Assembly (NCBI GenBank): GCA_017311185.1
Contig: JAESUZ010000415.1
Location: 389,501 to 453,500 of the forward strand
DNA: 64,000 bases
Reading direction: 5' to 3'
Source of the DNA: Proteles cristata cristata
Taxonomy: Eukaryota; Chordata; Mammalia; Carnivora; Hyaenidae
Positions 22,501-34,500 of this stretch are shown one piece after another; position 1 is the stretch's first letter; each line of letters begins with the position of its first letter. A program made the translations under genes and the position numbers. Below the pieces are notes generated by a model, which searched no databases, was not told the DNA's origin, and saw only the letters and a list, made by a program, of their open reading frames with translations.

Positions 22501-25500
22501 ATGTTCAGAGCATGCGCATCACTATCACTGGCATGGCTGTCGCTACCTGGGCAGGAGGATGCTCAACTGGCACAGGGAGAAGGGAGAGTCTTCAAATAGG
22601 TCCCACCCCCTCCCTCTAACCCATCCAAGCTACGGGCATTTGAAAGCACCCAGTACTCCTGATCCTTCTATGTGACCCTGGGAGAGGTTCCTCTCGGGGT
22701 GCAGGAGCTTAGGGAGGTACCCAGCCAGTCAGCAGACTCAGCCTTGCTCAGCCCTGTGTTGTTGTTTTTGTTTGTTTTTGTTTTTTCAGTTCTCCTTGAT
22801 GTCTTTACTCATAGACCCGGACCCAGGTGAGTGTGTGGATCGCCCAGGGGCTCCCCACAAGCTACAGGCTGTTCTGGGATGGAGGAGAGGGGACCCACGT
22901 GTGTAAATGTTGTCATGGTCTCAGCATTCAAATGGTTCCAAAGTGTCATGGATCCCTTCAAGAATTTTCCCAGAAAGATGCACCCTTGGGTATTTGTCCC
23001 TCCACGCACACACACAATGCTTTACTAAATTCCGCGTTGCCCATGGACTTCCCTGATGCCCCATCTCAGGATCCCAAGGGAAACATTGCTGATACAGTTA
23101 AATCCCTTCATTTTACAGGAAAGGAAACTGAGGCCCAGGGAGGGGATGCAAGAAGTTACACAGCCCATTAGTGGCTGAGATAAGATGAGATGAAAAGGCC
23201 AACATAACGTGAGACTGGCATTGGGCAATTACTGGCTCGGGGCAGCCCAGCCTGAACCCTCACTCACTTCACCCCTTGTGTGGGGAGTCAGGCCCTCTGT
23301 GCTGTGCCATGCAGCCCCCCCACCCCGAGGCTGACCCGCCCCTGTGGTGGCCTCCCACCAGCACCCCCTCCCCCACTGCCCCTCTGCCTGGTTTGTTTTC
23401 CCAAAGCCCTTTCACGAAGGTTCTGTCTCTCACAGACTCTCACCTTCTCTCTGTTCTGTCCCCTCTGCCTGGCGTCCTCAGCTCTGCCCGAGTTGAATAG
23501 AGTTGCTCTTTCCTGCCATCATCCAATCTTGGTCTCTTGACTTTGGGCCCAAGTTTCCCTTCAGAGAACCACGGGAGAAAACTCCATGCACAGTGCCACC
23601 AGGGCAGAGGCTGGCATACCCCCACTGCTAGTAACTTGTGCTGGTCACCCATAGGAACAAGAGTCAGGCAGAAAGCACATGGGGATGGCAAAGTTTAGTC
23701 ACATTGAAACTTCAGGTCAAGGGCATATTTGGTGGAAAGATGGCAAAAACTGGGCCGAATTCCGTGTGATAGTCAATACTGCCCAGCAGCAAAGCACTGG
23801 GTGGGCAGACACACTTGTGCTGGTTCAGGGCAAGTGACATCTGGCCTTTGTCTACCTCGTATGCTCAGGGAATGTTTGTGGAATTGAGCATGGTGTGTGG
23901 GTTTTGAGAGGGTCCATGTCTTCCCTCAAAGCAAAGGAGAGTATTCTATTCAACAACATATAATTTAGTTCCTTGGAGGAATCGTGTCTCAGAGGGCTCC
24001 CCCAGCTGGCCACACAAGTATCTGCAGGTGGAGTCCAGCGGGGATCCAAAGCTAAGAAGTGGGAAGAGCTGCCCCCTCCCTGGCCTTCAGCACACAATTC
24101 TCAGGCCCCATTCAAGGGCTGCTTTGGTCTAGATGTTGGAGCTCCAGAGCTGTGGCGTCACGCAGTGGACAAGGAGCACGGAAGACTCAAGAGACCTCGC
24201 TGTCTTCAAGTAAATAAAAAAACAGACCCACCTCTAGTCTATGAGGTCAACTTTGTGAGAATTAAGACATGTGTTACCTCAAGACACTGTACTGCCATCT
24301 TTTATAAAATTGCAAAAAAGATGTCTACAATGACCATGAGTTCGTGACACCTTGGTACTGTGCCATGGACAAGCTGAACAGCTGCAAGCAGTGGCCCCAC
24401 CAGACACAGATCACCGAGATGGGAATAGGTTCAATCTATGTCTTCATAAGGCTTCTAGCTTTAATTAAATAGATTAGAAGCTGCAGGATCAGATCTGGTC
24501 TGCAAACAGGAAGAACTTCCTATCCCTCAGAGTTGTCCAAAAATCTGAATGTGCTGTTGGGCTCTTGGGAGGTAGTAAGTGCTCCATCACTGGTGGTATT
24601 TAAACACGGGCTGAAAAACCACATTAGTTGGGAGTGGAGAGGGTTGGATTTAACATTCTGAAATTCTTGGCTCTGTAAGGACTCTGCCAGCAGCTTCTGC
24701 CACTTCGGTGAGTTGATGATGGGACCCTGGAACATGCCGTCCCTGGGCTCGTAAGTCCATCTCAAGGTGTCCGGTCAACCTCTGGCTGTGCAGCAGGGTG
24801 AGATGTAGTAGCTAGGTCTTTCTGCAAAGAGCAGGTTAGGTTTTAATAATGCCTCTGTTAGTATCTGATCTCATTTCACATGGGGGTTGTGCTTTGATGG
24901 AATTTGTCAGATCCCAACTGGCTTCAGAAAGCAGTGTGGCCAAGGAAACACCATGCTCATGTCCACAGCCAAGCTGCTCCCGTAGTTGGCCTTGCTGGAG
25001 ACAGTGCATGGCGAGGACTTTGCTGGAGCAGAAGGTGCCCAGGCCACAGTCCCCAGTGGGTGGCAGAGGAGGTGGCCATCAAACAGGACAGGCTCTGCTC
25101 AACTCCCCAAAGCAGGTGCCGTGACAGCCAACAGGCCTGCGGAAATGCCTCTTCAAAGCTGGCTTGGGTTTGCCCAGCGACGCGGGCTGAGCCCATCCAT
25201 CAGCTGTCCTGCTGCCTGCCAGTGAGGGTCTCCGCTGGCCTTGCCCTGTCAGCTGGATTGGAAGCGTCAAACACAGGCCAACAGAGCTGGGGTTTAGAGG
25301 AGGCCCTCGGAGGAACCGTCTGTGCCACGGTGATGGATGAAGCCAACAGGGACGGCATTCCAGAGATTTTTATTCCGTTCCGCACATCTGGCAAGCTCCT
25401 TAACCAGAGCAGCTGCAAGCCCCCATCACACAAACTCAGAGCTCTTTCCGAGAGACCCTGGGTACAGACCACAGTAATCCCGGTCGAGGGACTTGGAGTG

Positions 25501-28500
25501 TGTGCTAAAAAAGATTTCTCAATGTGGGTTACTTCCTGGAAGTGCATGGAGTTTCATGAAATACAAACCCACAAGAGGCTCCTAGGTAGGTAGAAAAGCA
25601 GACCAGACGTGGGGTTAGGTAGACCTGGGCTTGGATGGAACCTTGTCTTCTTTTTCCTTTTCTGTGTAATAGGAATAGTAATACCTATGCCATGAGGTTT
25701 CTCTAGGTTTGAATAAGATTATGTGCAACCACATTTATTTAGTATAGTGTTCAATACATAGGAAATAGGTAGTAACCAGTCACTGGGATGGTTTGAGTTA
25801 GCTTAGGGTACCTTCATCATCGTTCCTGATAAATTCTAGAAGCAGACTCTTATAAATAAGCAAATCCACAAGGATTTCTTTTTATGACTCATATACAATA
25901 CTTCTCACAGCTGTTTCCGCCTTCGCCCAAAGCCTTCTCCTTTTCTACAGCCTAGAGAAAGTCTCCAATAATCTGTATTAGAGTGCTGAAGTCTGGAGCG
26001 TTTTCCAACAATCCGGCAATGGAACCAAATTTCATGTCTGGCTGTAATCCCTCTCTATGCAGGAAAGTGCTTGGATGAGCTTCTGGACTTTTACAGAGCT
26101 CGTCAGGCATTTTCTTCACCAAATACTTACGACCCAAATTTCGTGTTGTTTCTCTCCCGCATTCCCTGTTTACTCTGTTCCAAACAGATACCGACTTTGC
26201 TAGCCGCGCTGGGTGCCTGCTGTGTGCAGGCCAGTCAGAGCAAAGGGAGGTCCAACCACAGAAGGAAGAACTCACTTGTCCAATACAAACATTAACTGCT
26301 TGGAGGGCTCTGTGCTGGGCACTGAGGGGTAGAAAGAGGAACAGACATGGCCCTTGCCCTTTAAGACACCAACACTGTAGTTAGGGGAAACTATCAGATA
26401 GACAAAGTTAAATAATAACCGTAAGAGAGAGATGCCATCTGAGATCCAGCCATGAAACCTAAGACACTACAGCCTTCTGGGCTGCTGAGGAATGCCGTAG
26501 TATCTAAAATTCTTTTCCTACTAGCAACCCAGTTATCCATCAAGGCCCATGTGTTTGTTATTACTGCATAATATGCTACCCTAAACTTAGTGGCTTCAAC
26601 CATTAATCACGTATTAATTCTTGTTCTTAATTATTTGGGTTGGCAATTTAGAATGGATTCAGCTGGGCAGTTCTTCTGGTCTGGACCAAGCTCAGCTGAT
26701 GTTGGCTGGGCCTCCTTATCTGGCTGCAGTCTGCTGGTAGATTGGCCAGGCTCTCATGTACCTGTAGCCTTGACCAGAACTGCTGGGCCTCCTACTGCCC
26801 TACAAGTTCTCTGATCCTCCATAGAATAGGCCACACCTGTTCTCATCCAGTCACAGGGGTCTGAGAGAGAGAGAGAGAGAGAAAAGAAGAAGAATAAGGA
26901 GGAGGAGGAGGAGGAGGAGGAGGAGAAGGGCACAAGACTTCTTGAGACCCAGCTTGGAGCTAGCACACTGTCCTTCTATCACATGCTATTGGCCAAAGCA
27001 AGTCCCAAGGCCTGTCCAGACCCAAGGGGTGGGGAAATCAACTCTGTCTCTTGGTAGGAGGGGCTGCAAAGTCACACTGCAAAAGATGTGGCTACAGGGA
27101 AGGGTGGAGATTTGGGGCCATTCTTCCCCATCAAATTGGCTCATACAACACTACAATGCCAATATGGAGCTTGAAGACTTGACTTAGACTTGGCCATATC
27201 CAGCTCCCCTAACTTTCCACTACCCTTTCATCTCCTTCCTTGGCTTCCTTTCTTCCCCCACCCATCCTGTCCTTAAAGCCCCGGTGAGTGGAGACCACTC
27301 TTCATTATTCCCAAACCTGGCATCATAATAGGCCCATCACAGGGGCACAACACACTTTTCTTATGTAGACAATGGGATTAAGTGCCAACAGAATAGAAAA
27401 GACAACATCAACTTTTAAATTTGGAGGCAGAGAAACCCTGCCAGGTTATGCTTCTACAAAGTGCTCTGAAAGCGTGTTGCAGCTGCCCCCAATGTAAAGG
27501 ATCTCAGTGCCTTTCCTTGCACAGAACTCCAACTGGATAGTTTCTGGTGACCTGGGGCCACTGAACCTCTACTGTTTCTATGCACCTCAGCCAAGGGCCC
27601 CGGGCTCTGAGGAGTAGCAGGGACTTTTTGCCTTGTTTAGTAGAAGTATGACTCGAAGCCTGCGTGTTTTATCCCCTCTTTAACTTCACTGAGGGATGAG
27701 CAGACCTTGTTAACAAAGCCGGATTCCAGTAAAAATCCTCAAGCAGACATTACAGCCATCCCCCACCACTTAGAAAAGTCACACGATTCCATTTATGTAA
27801 AAACCTTCCCTGTTTCCAAATATCTGCAAGGGGAATGATTCTTAATGGCGTAGCTGAGATTAGCCCGTCTGACCTTCAACCTGTCGGAGGGCTGGGAGAA
27901 ATTACAAGAACGCTCTGGAGCACTCTGATGGCACTTATCTATGAACACCTGTTTGGAAAAACAAAAAACACATTCTCTAAAGAAAAAAGAAATAAATAAA
28001 TGATGTAATCATCTCATTACCAACCTATTGTCTCTCCCAAATGTCAGCTTGAAATCTTTCATGTCAAACTCAGAAAAACGGTTTTTCCCCCCTCACTTTC
28101 TCACTCTCTTTCTCTGCTTTATCACGCTAGATGGAAAGAAACTTTATTTGCTCTGGGAAGACAATGGCCTTATCTTCAACCTAGATCCTCTTCCCTGGAA
28201 AGGTGGCTCCTCTGGGAGCATTTTCATAGCGAGGAAAAGCAGCTCGGGAGAAATAATGAGCAAGCAAGGGGAGGCTTGACTTGACACTGTGATAAATCTG
28301 TGATAAATGAGGTGAAACTTTGGCAAGGAACCAGAGTTAGCGTATTCAAAAAGGAAATAAAAAGATAGTTCCATTTTAATGGGAAATATAAAACAGCCAT
28401 TGTGCAAAAGTCGATTTTTCAAAAGCCAAAGAGATAAAGACTATAAGGGAATGACTGAGAGAGACTGAGATAATGTGGTTGATAATCAGGCTTAGGTAAA

Positions 28501-31500
28501 GTGCCGAGCTCCAGCCATCAGCTGGCTCTGTGGGAGTGCCTTTTCAAGTCATGCATCTGCATTTGCTCCCTCCTCATTATCATATGCATCTCTGGACAGC
28601 TTCCTTATAGCTTCAACCTGCTGCCTTGCCATATTCCTGCCAGCTGGAGGGAGCGGAGTCAACCCAACTTTCTTCAAATCCCAAACTTCTCTCCATGAGC
28701 CACAGGACCTATCAGCATCGCCCAAGGTCCCGGGCAGCAAAGAGCCCGAGTCCAGCCTTATACACATTTGCTCTTCCCAGTGGCCCCGCCCAGTGTGAGG
28801 TTTACACCTGTGGACAATGTCATATTCTACCCTGTCTTTCAACTGGGCAAAATCCATGAATCTTCTCAAGGTTGTCCTTAGGCGAATCCTAATTAGCAGA
28901 CTGGGTATTCAATGGGGATGGTTGGACCCCTTTCCCAAGGGTAAGGGGGAATTATCAGAGGCAGTGTAAGAGGTCAATTGAGGCAGCTACGCTAGTGTAG
29001 TTTAGATGTTATATGGGGATAAACTGCCTTAGTCTCTTTTTCTTTTTTTTTTTATATTTTTATTTATTTTTGAGAGAGAGATAGAGACAGCATGAGCAGG
29101 GGAGAGTCAGAGAGAGAGGGAGACACAGAATCTGAAGCAAGCTCTAGGCTCCGAGCTAGTTGTCAGCACAGAGCCCGACGTGGGGCTCGAACCCACGAAC
29201 CATGAGGTCATGACCTGAGCTAAAGTCGGATGCCTCACCGACTGAGCCACCCAGGCGCCCCTAAACTGCCTTAGTTTCTACCCTGTTTAGCTAGCTCTGT
29301 GACTTCGGGCCAGTAACCACATCTTTCAGCCTCAGGCTTCTCAACTGAAAGTAGAGATAATAATATACCTCCTAGATTATTATGAGGATGAAATGGTTCA
29401 CATAAAATGCCTAGCACAGGGCCTAGTCATAGTAAAGGCCCAACAAATACTAGCTGTTAGGATAGTTCTCTACGTACAACTTGGGACTAGTTTGATGCCA
29501 TGACCAAGAACAAAGTGACCAGTTTCTTTGATATCACAGGCTAAGGTGACTGACTAATAAAGAAGAAAGCGTATTCACAGAAGTGCCCAACAAGGCACTC
29601 AGGCGCCGCTGGGTCTGACCCTAGGCATGCCTTTTATAGGACCTTGGAGACCTTCAAGATCCTAGTCATCTTCCTGCTGTTTACAGATAAGCAAAGTGGG
29701 ACACCAAGAATACAACTAGCTTGTCCAGGGTCACAGTGGAAAGCAAGAACTTGAATTCTCCCCATTTCTCATCAGGGGCTCCAGACACTGCCAGATGCTA
29801 ACACTGCCTTGCTGGGTCCTAGCACACCCCAAATGAAAAGTCACGATGCCTAATCCCTTCTGTCCATCCCATCAGTGGAGGAGCTGGAAAGACACATGAA
29901 TCTCCCTTCAGGACTTAGAAATCTCTAAGTCTCATGCTTAGGGTTGGTTTTTTTTTTCCTGTCTTCTTCCCACTTCTGTAGATTGGACCCCTGACTACTA
30001 TGAGAGTAGCTACGAGTATTACAACCAAGAAGAGAAGAGCAATGACACTCTTGCCTACCAGGAGAATCCTGACTGGTACTACACAGAGGATGGTAGGTAC
30101 CTAGGCTGTTCGGGAGACCCTCCTGAGAGAAGGGCAGTGCACTTAGAAGAGGGTTTATGTGTGACTATATATGCAAGCATCTCTCTCTCCTCCTCTCTGA
30201 CTGGCATCACAAAATGGGTATCAGATAAATGACTCAGACTGGTGGGGTTTTTTTTTCAGCTAGAATCATGCACTAGGAGGACTGGGGAGGTTCCTAGAGA
30301 CTGTCTGTCCCACTTTCAAATGACAGATGAAGAAAGTGAGGCCAGGAGCGGAGTTAGCTTAGCCAGGGCCATATAGCAAATTAGTGCACCTTCATCCATG
30401 TATCCCAACATCGTGAGTGAAAGTCATGCTCAAAATCACTTCCCAGCTTTCTATACAGGTAGGTCCTAATTATGCAGAAGAGGCTGGCGTTAGCATTAGG
30501 CACCAGATTGCAACACTCACAAATCTGGCACTGAGATTTCCGTTCCACTTGTGCTGTGTTTTTCTTTCTCTTTATACTGTTCTGAAGCTTTGTACAGCTG
30601 TTGGTGCGTGCGTGCCTGTGTGTGCGTGCACTCACAAGTGTGCCTCTAGAGCTGTCTCTGTGTTTGTGGCTTATTAACCCAAGCAATGGGGCAGAAGGGA
30701 AAATAAGCTGGGCCCAAGCAAAACCATGTGACTAAGCCAGGAGAAGGCATGGAAAGCACTCAGCAGCTGGAATAAAAACCGTGTAACTGTGCGAAGTGGC
30801 CTGGAAGGCAGGGCCAAGATACAGGGCACCAGGGGAACATCAGAAGAGACCATCATAACAAGAGCTGGGCCCAGGGATCCTACTTCCTGAACCAAAGAAC
30901 AATGTGTGTGAACAGAAGGATAAAGAATTCCCCAAGGGAAGATCCATTCAGACAACCATGAAAAGCCAAAGGCACAGATGAAATATGACAAAATCTAACT
31001 GAACAAGTAGTTGAAGAAAGATGAAGGCCACTGGGTCATTTCCTCCTCGCCGCCAATTCTTCTGTCACCCTCTTGCCTTTGGTCTTCTTTCCTGATGTTC
31101 AGAAAGCTTGTGTTTCATTAGGGGTGGGTTTTCTTTCCCCACTCCTGACCTCCACCCCTGGGCACTGGGAGTAGGGGAGGTCTTCAGGCTTGTGAAATGC
31201 CTTCAGCATCAGAGGCAGACCTGCGGCACTCCCAGCGAGACGGGGAGGAGAAAAACACTGACGGTGGAAAGGGGGAGTTTCTCAATGAGAAACTCAATGA
31301 GATTCCTTCTCGCCGGTCCTCTTACTAACCTGAATCCGTCTCTGGCCGTGTGACTGCAGTCTTCCTTGCTCTTTAAGGGCAGCCCATGTTTCCCCCTTTC
31401 CCCAGTCCCTGGCTGCGCAGGTGTCTCTCATGCGGGGCAGGAGGCTGAAAGCTGATGGCCAAGTAGGGGGCTTCTCACCCGCTGTTCACTGCACATTGAC

Positions 31501-34500
31501 TTCTGCCCACGTATCATAGATCCATGCCTGTCCAACCCCTGTGAACACGACGGGGACTGCCTTGTCAGTGGGGACACCTTCACGTGCACCTGTCCAGCCC
31601 CTTTCTCTGGACCCAGGTGTCAGAATGGTAAGTGCATTTTTTTACCAGATTCACTCTTCCTTCTGAGTTGAACAAGAGGCTATTTATCTTCCATGTCTAG
31701 GGGGTAAAAAGGGGCTGAATGATTTCATGGAAAGGAATGGACTCCTCAGCATGGTAACAAGCAGCATCTCATTAAATCCTCACCCGTGCATATTGAATAG
31801 GACTAGGGTATCCCCTGTACAGATGAGAACACGGAGGCTAAGAGGAGATAAGAGCTGGACTCTGAGATGTATTCTAAACTTGGGACTTTTTGTTGTTTAG
31901 AGTGTTTATACTAAATACAACAGAGAAATTATGCTCACAAATGAGACAGTAGGAAGAATCTGAAGGCACGTAAGGCTCAATCCCACTAGAGGAAGGGAGC
32001 CCAGAGATACAAGGAATTTGCTCATGATCACACAGCTAGTTAGGAGAAAAGAAGAAATCAGAGCCCTGGTGCCTGGCTCCCATCCCCATGTTCTTTCTTC
32101 CTACCATCCTCACTTACAGAGACTCTGATAAAAACTATTTCTGCCTTTAGTGACCTCTTATGGGCTTAACCAGAAGCTATGTGATAAGATATTGAGAATA
32201 GAACTCTTAAGGGCTAATTGCACCCCTGGAGAGAACCTGGATTCTGTTCCATCTGGCAACCACCTAACTGGGGTGAGGGGGTCCATGAGGATCCTTACCT
32301 ACGGGTGTATGGTTGCCTCTTTCCTCTGCGCCCTCTTCATTCCTTCCTCCCATTTTCAATACTACAAGTTCTTTGAAAAATGTCTCAGGATGGTTTCAGG
32401 TATCAGGCATAAACATAGTATCCAGGTTTATCCCTCAACTTCCCAAAAGAAAGACAAAATTGTAAATGCAATACAAAATCAAGTCAAAAGTGGAGAAATT
32501 AAAGTTGCAGTTCTATTTGTTTGTTGAACGTGTAAAAGTTATCAAGGTTTTTTTTTGTTGTTGTTGTTAATAAAGATAGAATAATAAAGAACTTGAGCCA
32601 TAGAAGGGCCTGGGATGCAATCATCCACGATCTAGGGATTTATTAAAAAAAAAAAAAGACAACAAAAAAACCTTTTGTCCAAGATGTCTCAGGACCACAG
32701 ACAAGGGCATGCTATGAGTCACCCCTCACCAGCACCCTCAAACGTTGTGCTGTACAGGTACCCTAGTGAGTAAAATGTGTCCCCAAATCACGTCCCCTGC
32801 TTCTCTACGGATCTCTTACAGTGCAAAACAAGTGCAAAAACAAACCGTGTGGCCGAGGCGAATGTCTCATTACCCAGAGTCCTCCCTACTACCGCTGTGT
32901 CTGCAAACACCCTTACACGGGCCTAGACTGCTCCTCTGGTAAGTGCTGGAGGCCCCCTTCTAGGCCAGGTATTCTCTATCTGGCTTGTGCCTGTATATCT
33001 GCAACCTATTGTGTGGAAGTCCAGATATCTCTGATGTTTCAGTATCATCCAAGGTGGTGTTTTTAACTGGAACATTTTCAAAATGTACAATCCCAGGTAC
33101 CTGGGTGGCTTAGTCAGCTAAACATTCGACTCTGGATTTTGGCTCAGGTCATGATCTCACAATTTGGTTCATGAGATCAAGCCCAGCATTGGGCTCCTGT
33201 GCTGACAGTGCAAAGCCTGTTTGGGATTCTCTCTCTCCCTCTCCCTCTGCCCCTCCCCTGCCTACCCTTCTAAACAAACAAACAAACAGAATTTAAAATG
33301 AACCATCTCTGGACTGCCTGGGTGGCTCAGTTGGTTAAGCGTCTAACTTTGGCTCAGGTCATGATCTCGTGGTCCCTGAGTTCGAGCCCCGCATTGGGCT
33401 CTGTGCTGACAGCTCAGAGCCTGGACTGGAGTATGCTTGGGATTCTCTCTCTTCCTTTCTCTCTGCCTCTGCCTTGCTTGTGCTCTGTCTCTCTCTCTGT
33501 CTCTCAAAAATAAATAAACATTAGAAAATAAAATTTAAAATGCACCGTCCCTAAAGAGTCTGGTGGGAAGTAACTAATCCATCTAAAGAAGAATCATCTT
33601 GAAACTCACTTCCTCCAGGAAGTAAGCCCTGGTCTATTCCTGGCATGGGCCACATAGGGATTAAATCTGTATTTAGTCACTGTTATAAGTAAGGCATTGT
33701 CCCAAGAGATTTACATTTTTTCTTACATTCCTCCAAAGATACTACAAGTCAGAGCTTTACAGATGAAGGGACTGAAGTTCAGAGTAGTTTACTAACTTGC
33801 TCACGGTCACACAGCTATCAAGGGCAGAGCCAAGTTTCAACCTAGCTCAGACTGGCCCCAGATTCCTGCTCAGTCCATGCCTCTTATTCCTTACGGAGTG
33901 ACCCATCTACTTACATACTTCTTTTGGCCACGGCCTCCATCATATTGCCTCAACCATGTTTGTTTATGTCCTTAAGATTTGTATGTACATTTACTAGTGT
34001 GTCAATGGGTCTGTCTTTCTCCTTTGGTAACCTATCTTTTGTGAAAGGATGGTCACCAGAAGAGTGCTACCAGTATCTCCTCATCATCTCAGATGTAGCT
34101 GCAACTCCTTCTGAAGAGCCTTCCTGGCCCCACTTCCTGTGTTCACAGTGGTTTCCGTGTGCAGACCAAATCCCTGCCAAAATGGTGGCATCTGCTCCCG
34201 GCATAAGCGGAGAACCAAGTTCACCTGTACCTGCCCTGAACAGTTCAAGGGGAAATTCTGTGAAATAGGTATGAGTCTCTACTACCACTCCATCAGAAAC
34301 TCAGGGCCATGGTGAAGGCCCTCGAACCCCTTTCTGTTTGGGTTTTGTTCCCAGAATGGGGGTCATGTCAAGATGTCCAAACTCTACTACTGCCTCAGCC
34401 CTTCCAACCTAAGGGTGTAGGGCGAGCCTGGCTCTGGGTAAATAAAGTCATAAACTGTTATAGAAAGCAGGTGAATCAAGCACACTTGGACATCCTTGAG

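Larger units (their letters stand above)
9959..22789 (+). other. HABP2: HABP2 intron 1 (12.8 kb)
   Basis: Flanked by GTAAGT and TTTTTTCAG. It contains SINEs (10978, 13313, 15921, 16285, 18065, 20847, 21465), an old L1 tail (16945-17690), hAT-type fragments, MIRs, an L2-like fragment (21825-22330) and an AAAG microsatellite. No exon or RNA gene was recognised. The part 14040-14330 is AT-rich, repeat-free by eye and may be conserved sequence. Confidence 0.85.
22827..29981 (+). other. HABP2: HABP2 intron 2 (7.2 kb)
   Basis: Holds a CR1/L3-like fragment (24500-24680), MIRs (25605-25775, 29290-29465), an L2-like fragment (26290-26440), a GA/GGA microsatellite (26862-26927) and one reverse SINE (29037-29261). 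The piece 27200-28500 is largely repeat-free. The 690-nt open frame at 24904-25593 has no recognisable protein. Confidence 0.8.

Noticed and set aside
24310..24470. Possible degraded processed pseudogene (frame reading [18 protein letters not shown])
   Set aside because: The frame looks somewhat protein-like but I cannot match it to a gene and it ends quickly; left unassigned.
24904..25593. 229-codon open frame on the + strand, the longest in the window
   Set aside because: No recognisable domain, no splice structure, and it lies in HABP2 intron 2. Its GC content makes chance openness plausible. A protein search and RNA-seq would settle it.
32150..32527. 125-codon open frame in HABP2 intron 4
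   Set aside because: Unrelated to EGF domains and unrecognised; the true EGF2 exon follows at 32822.
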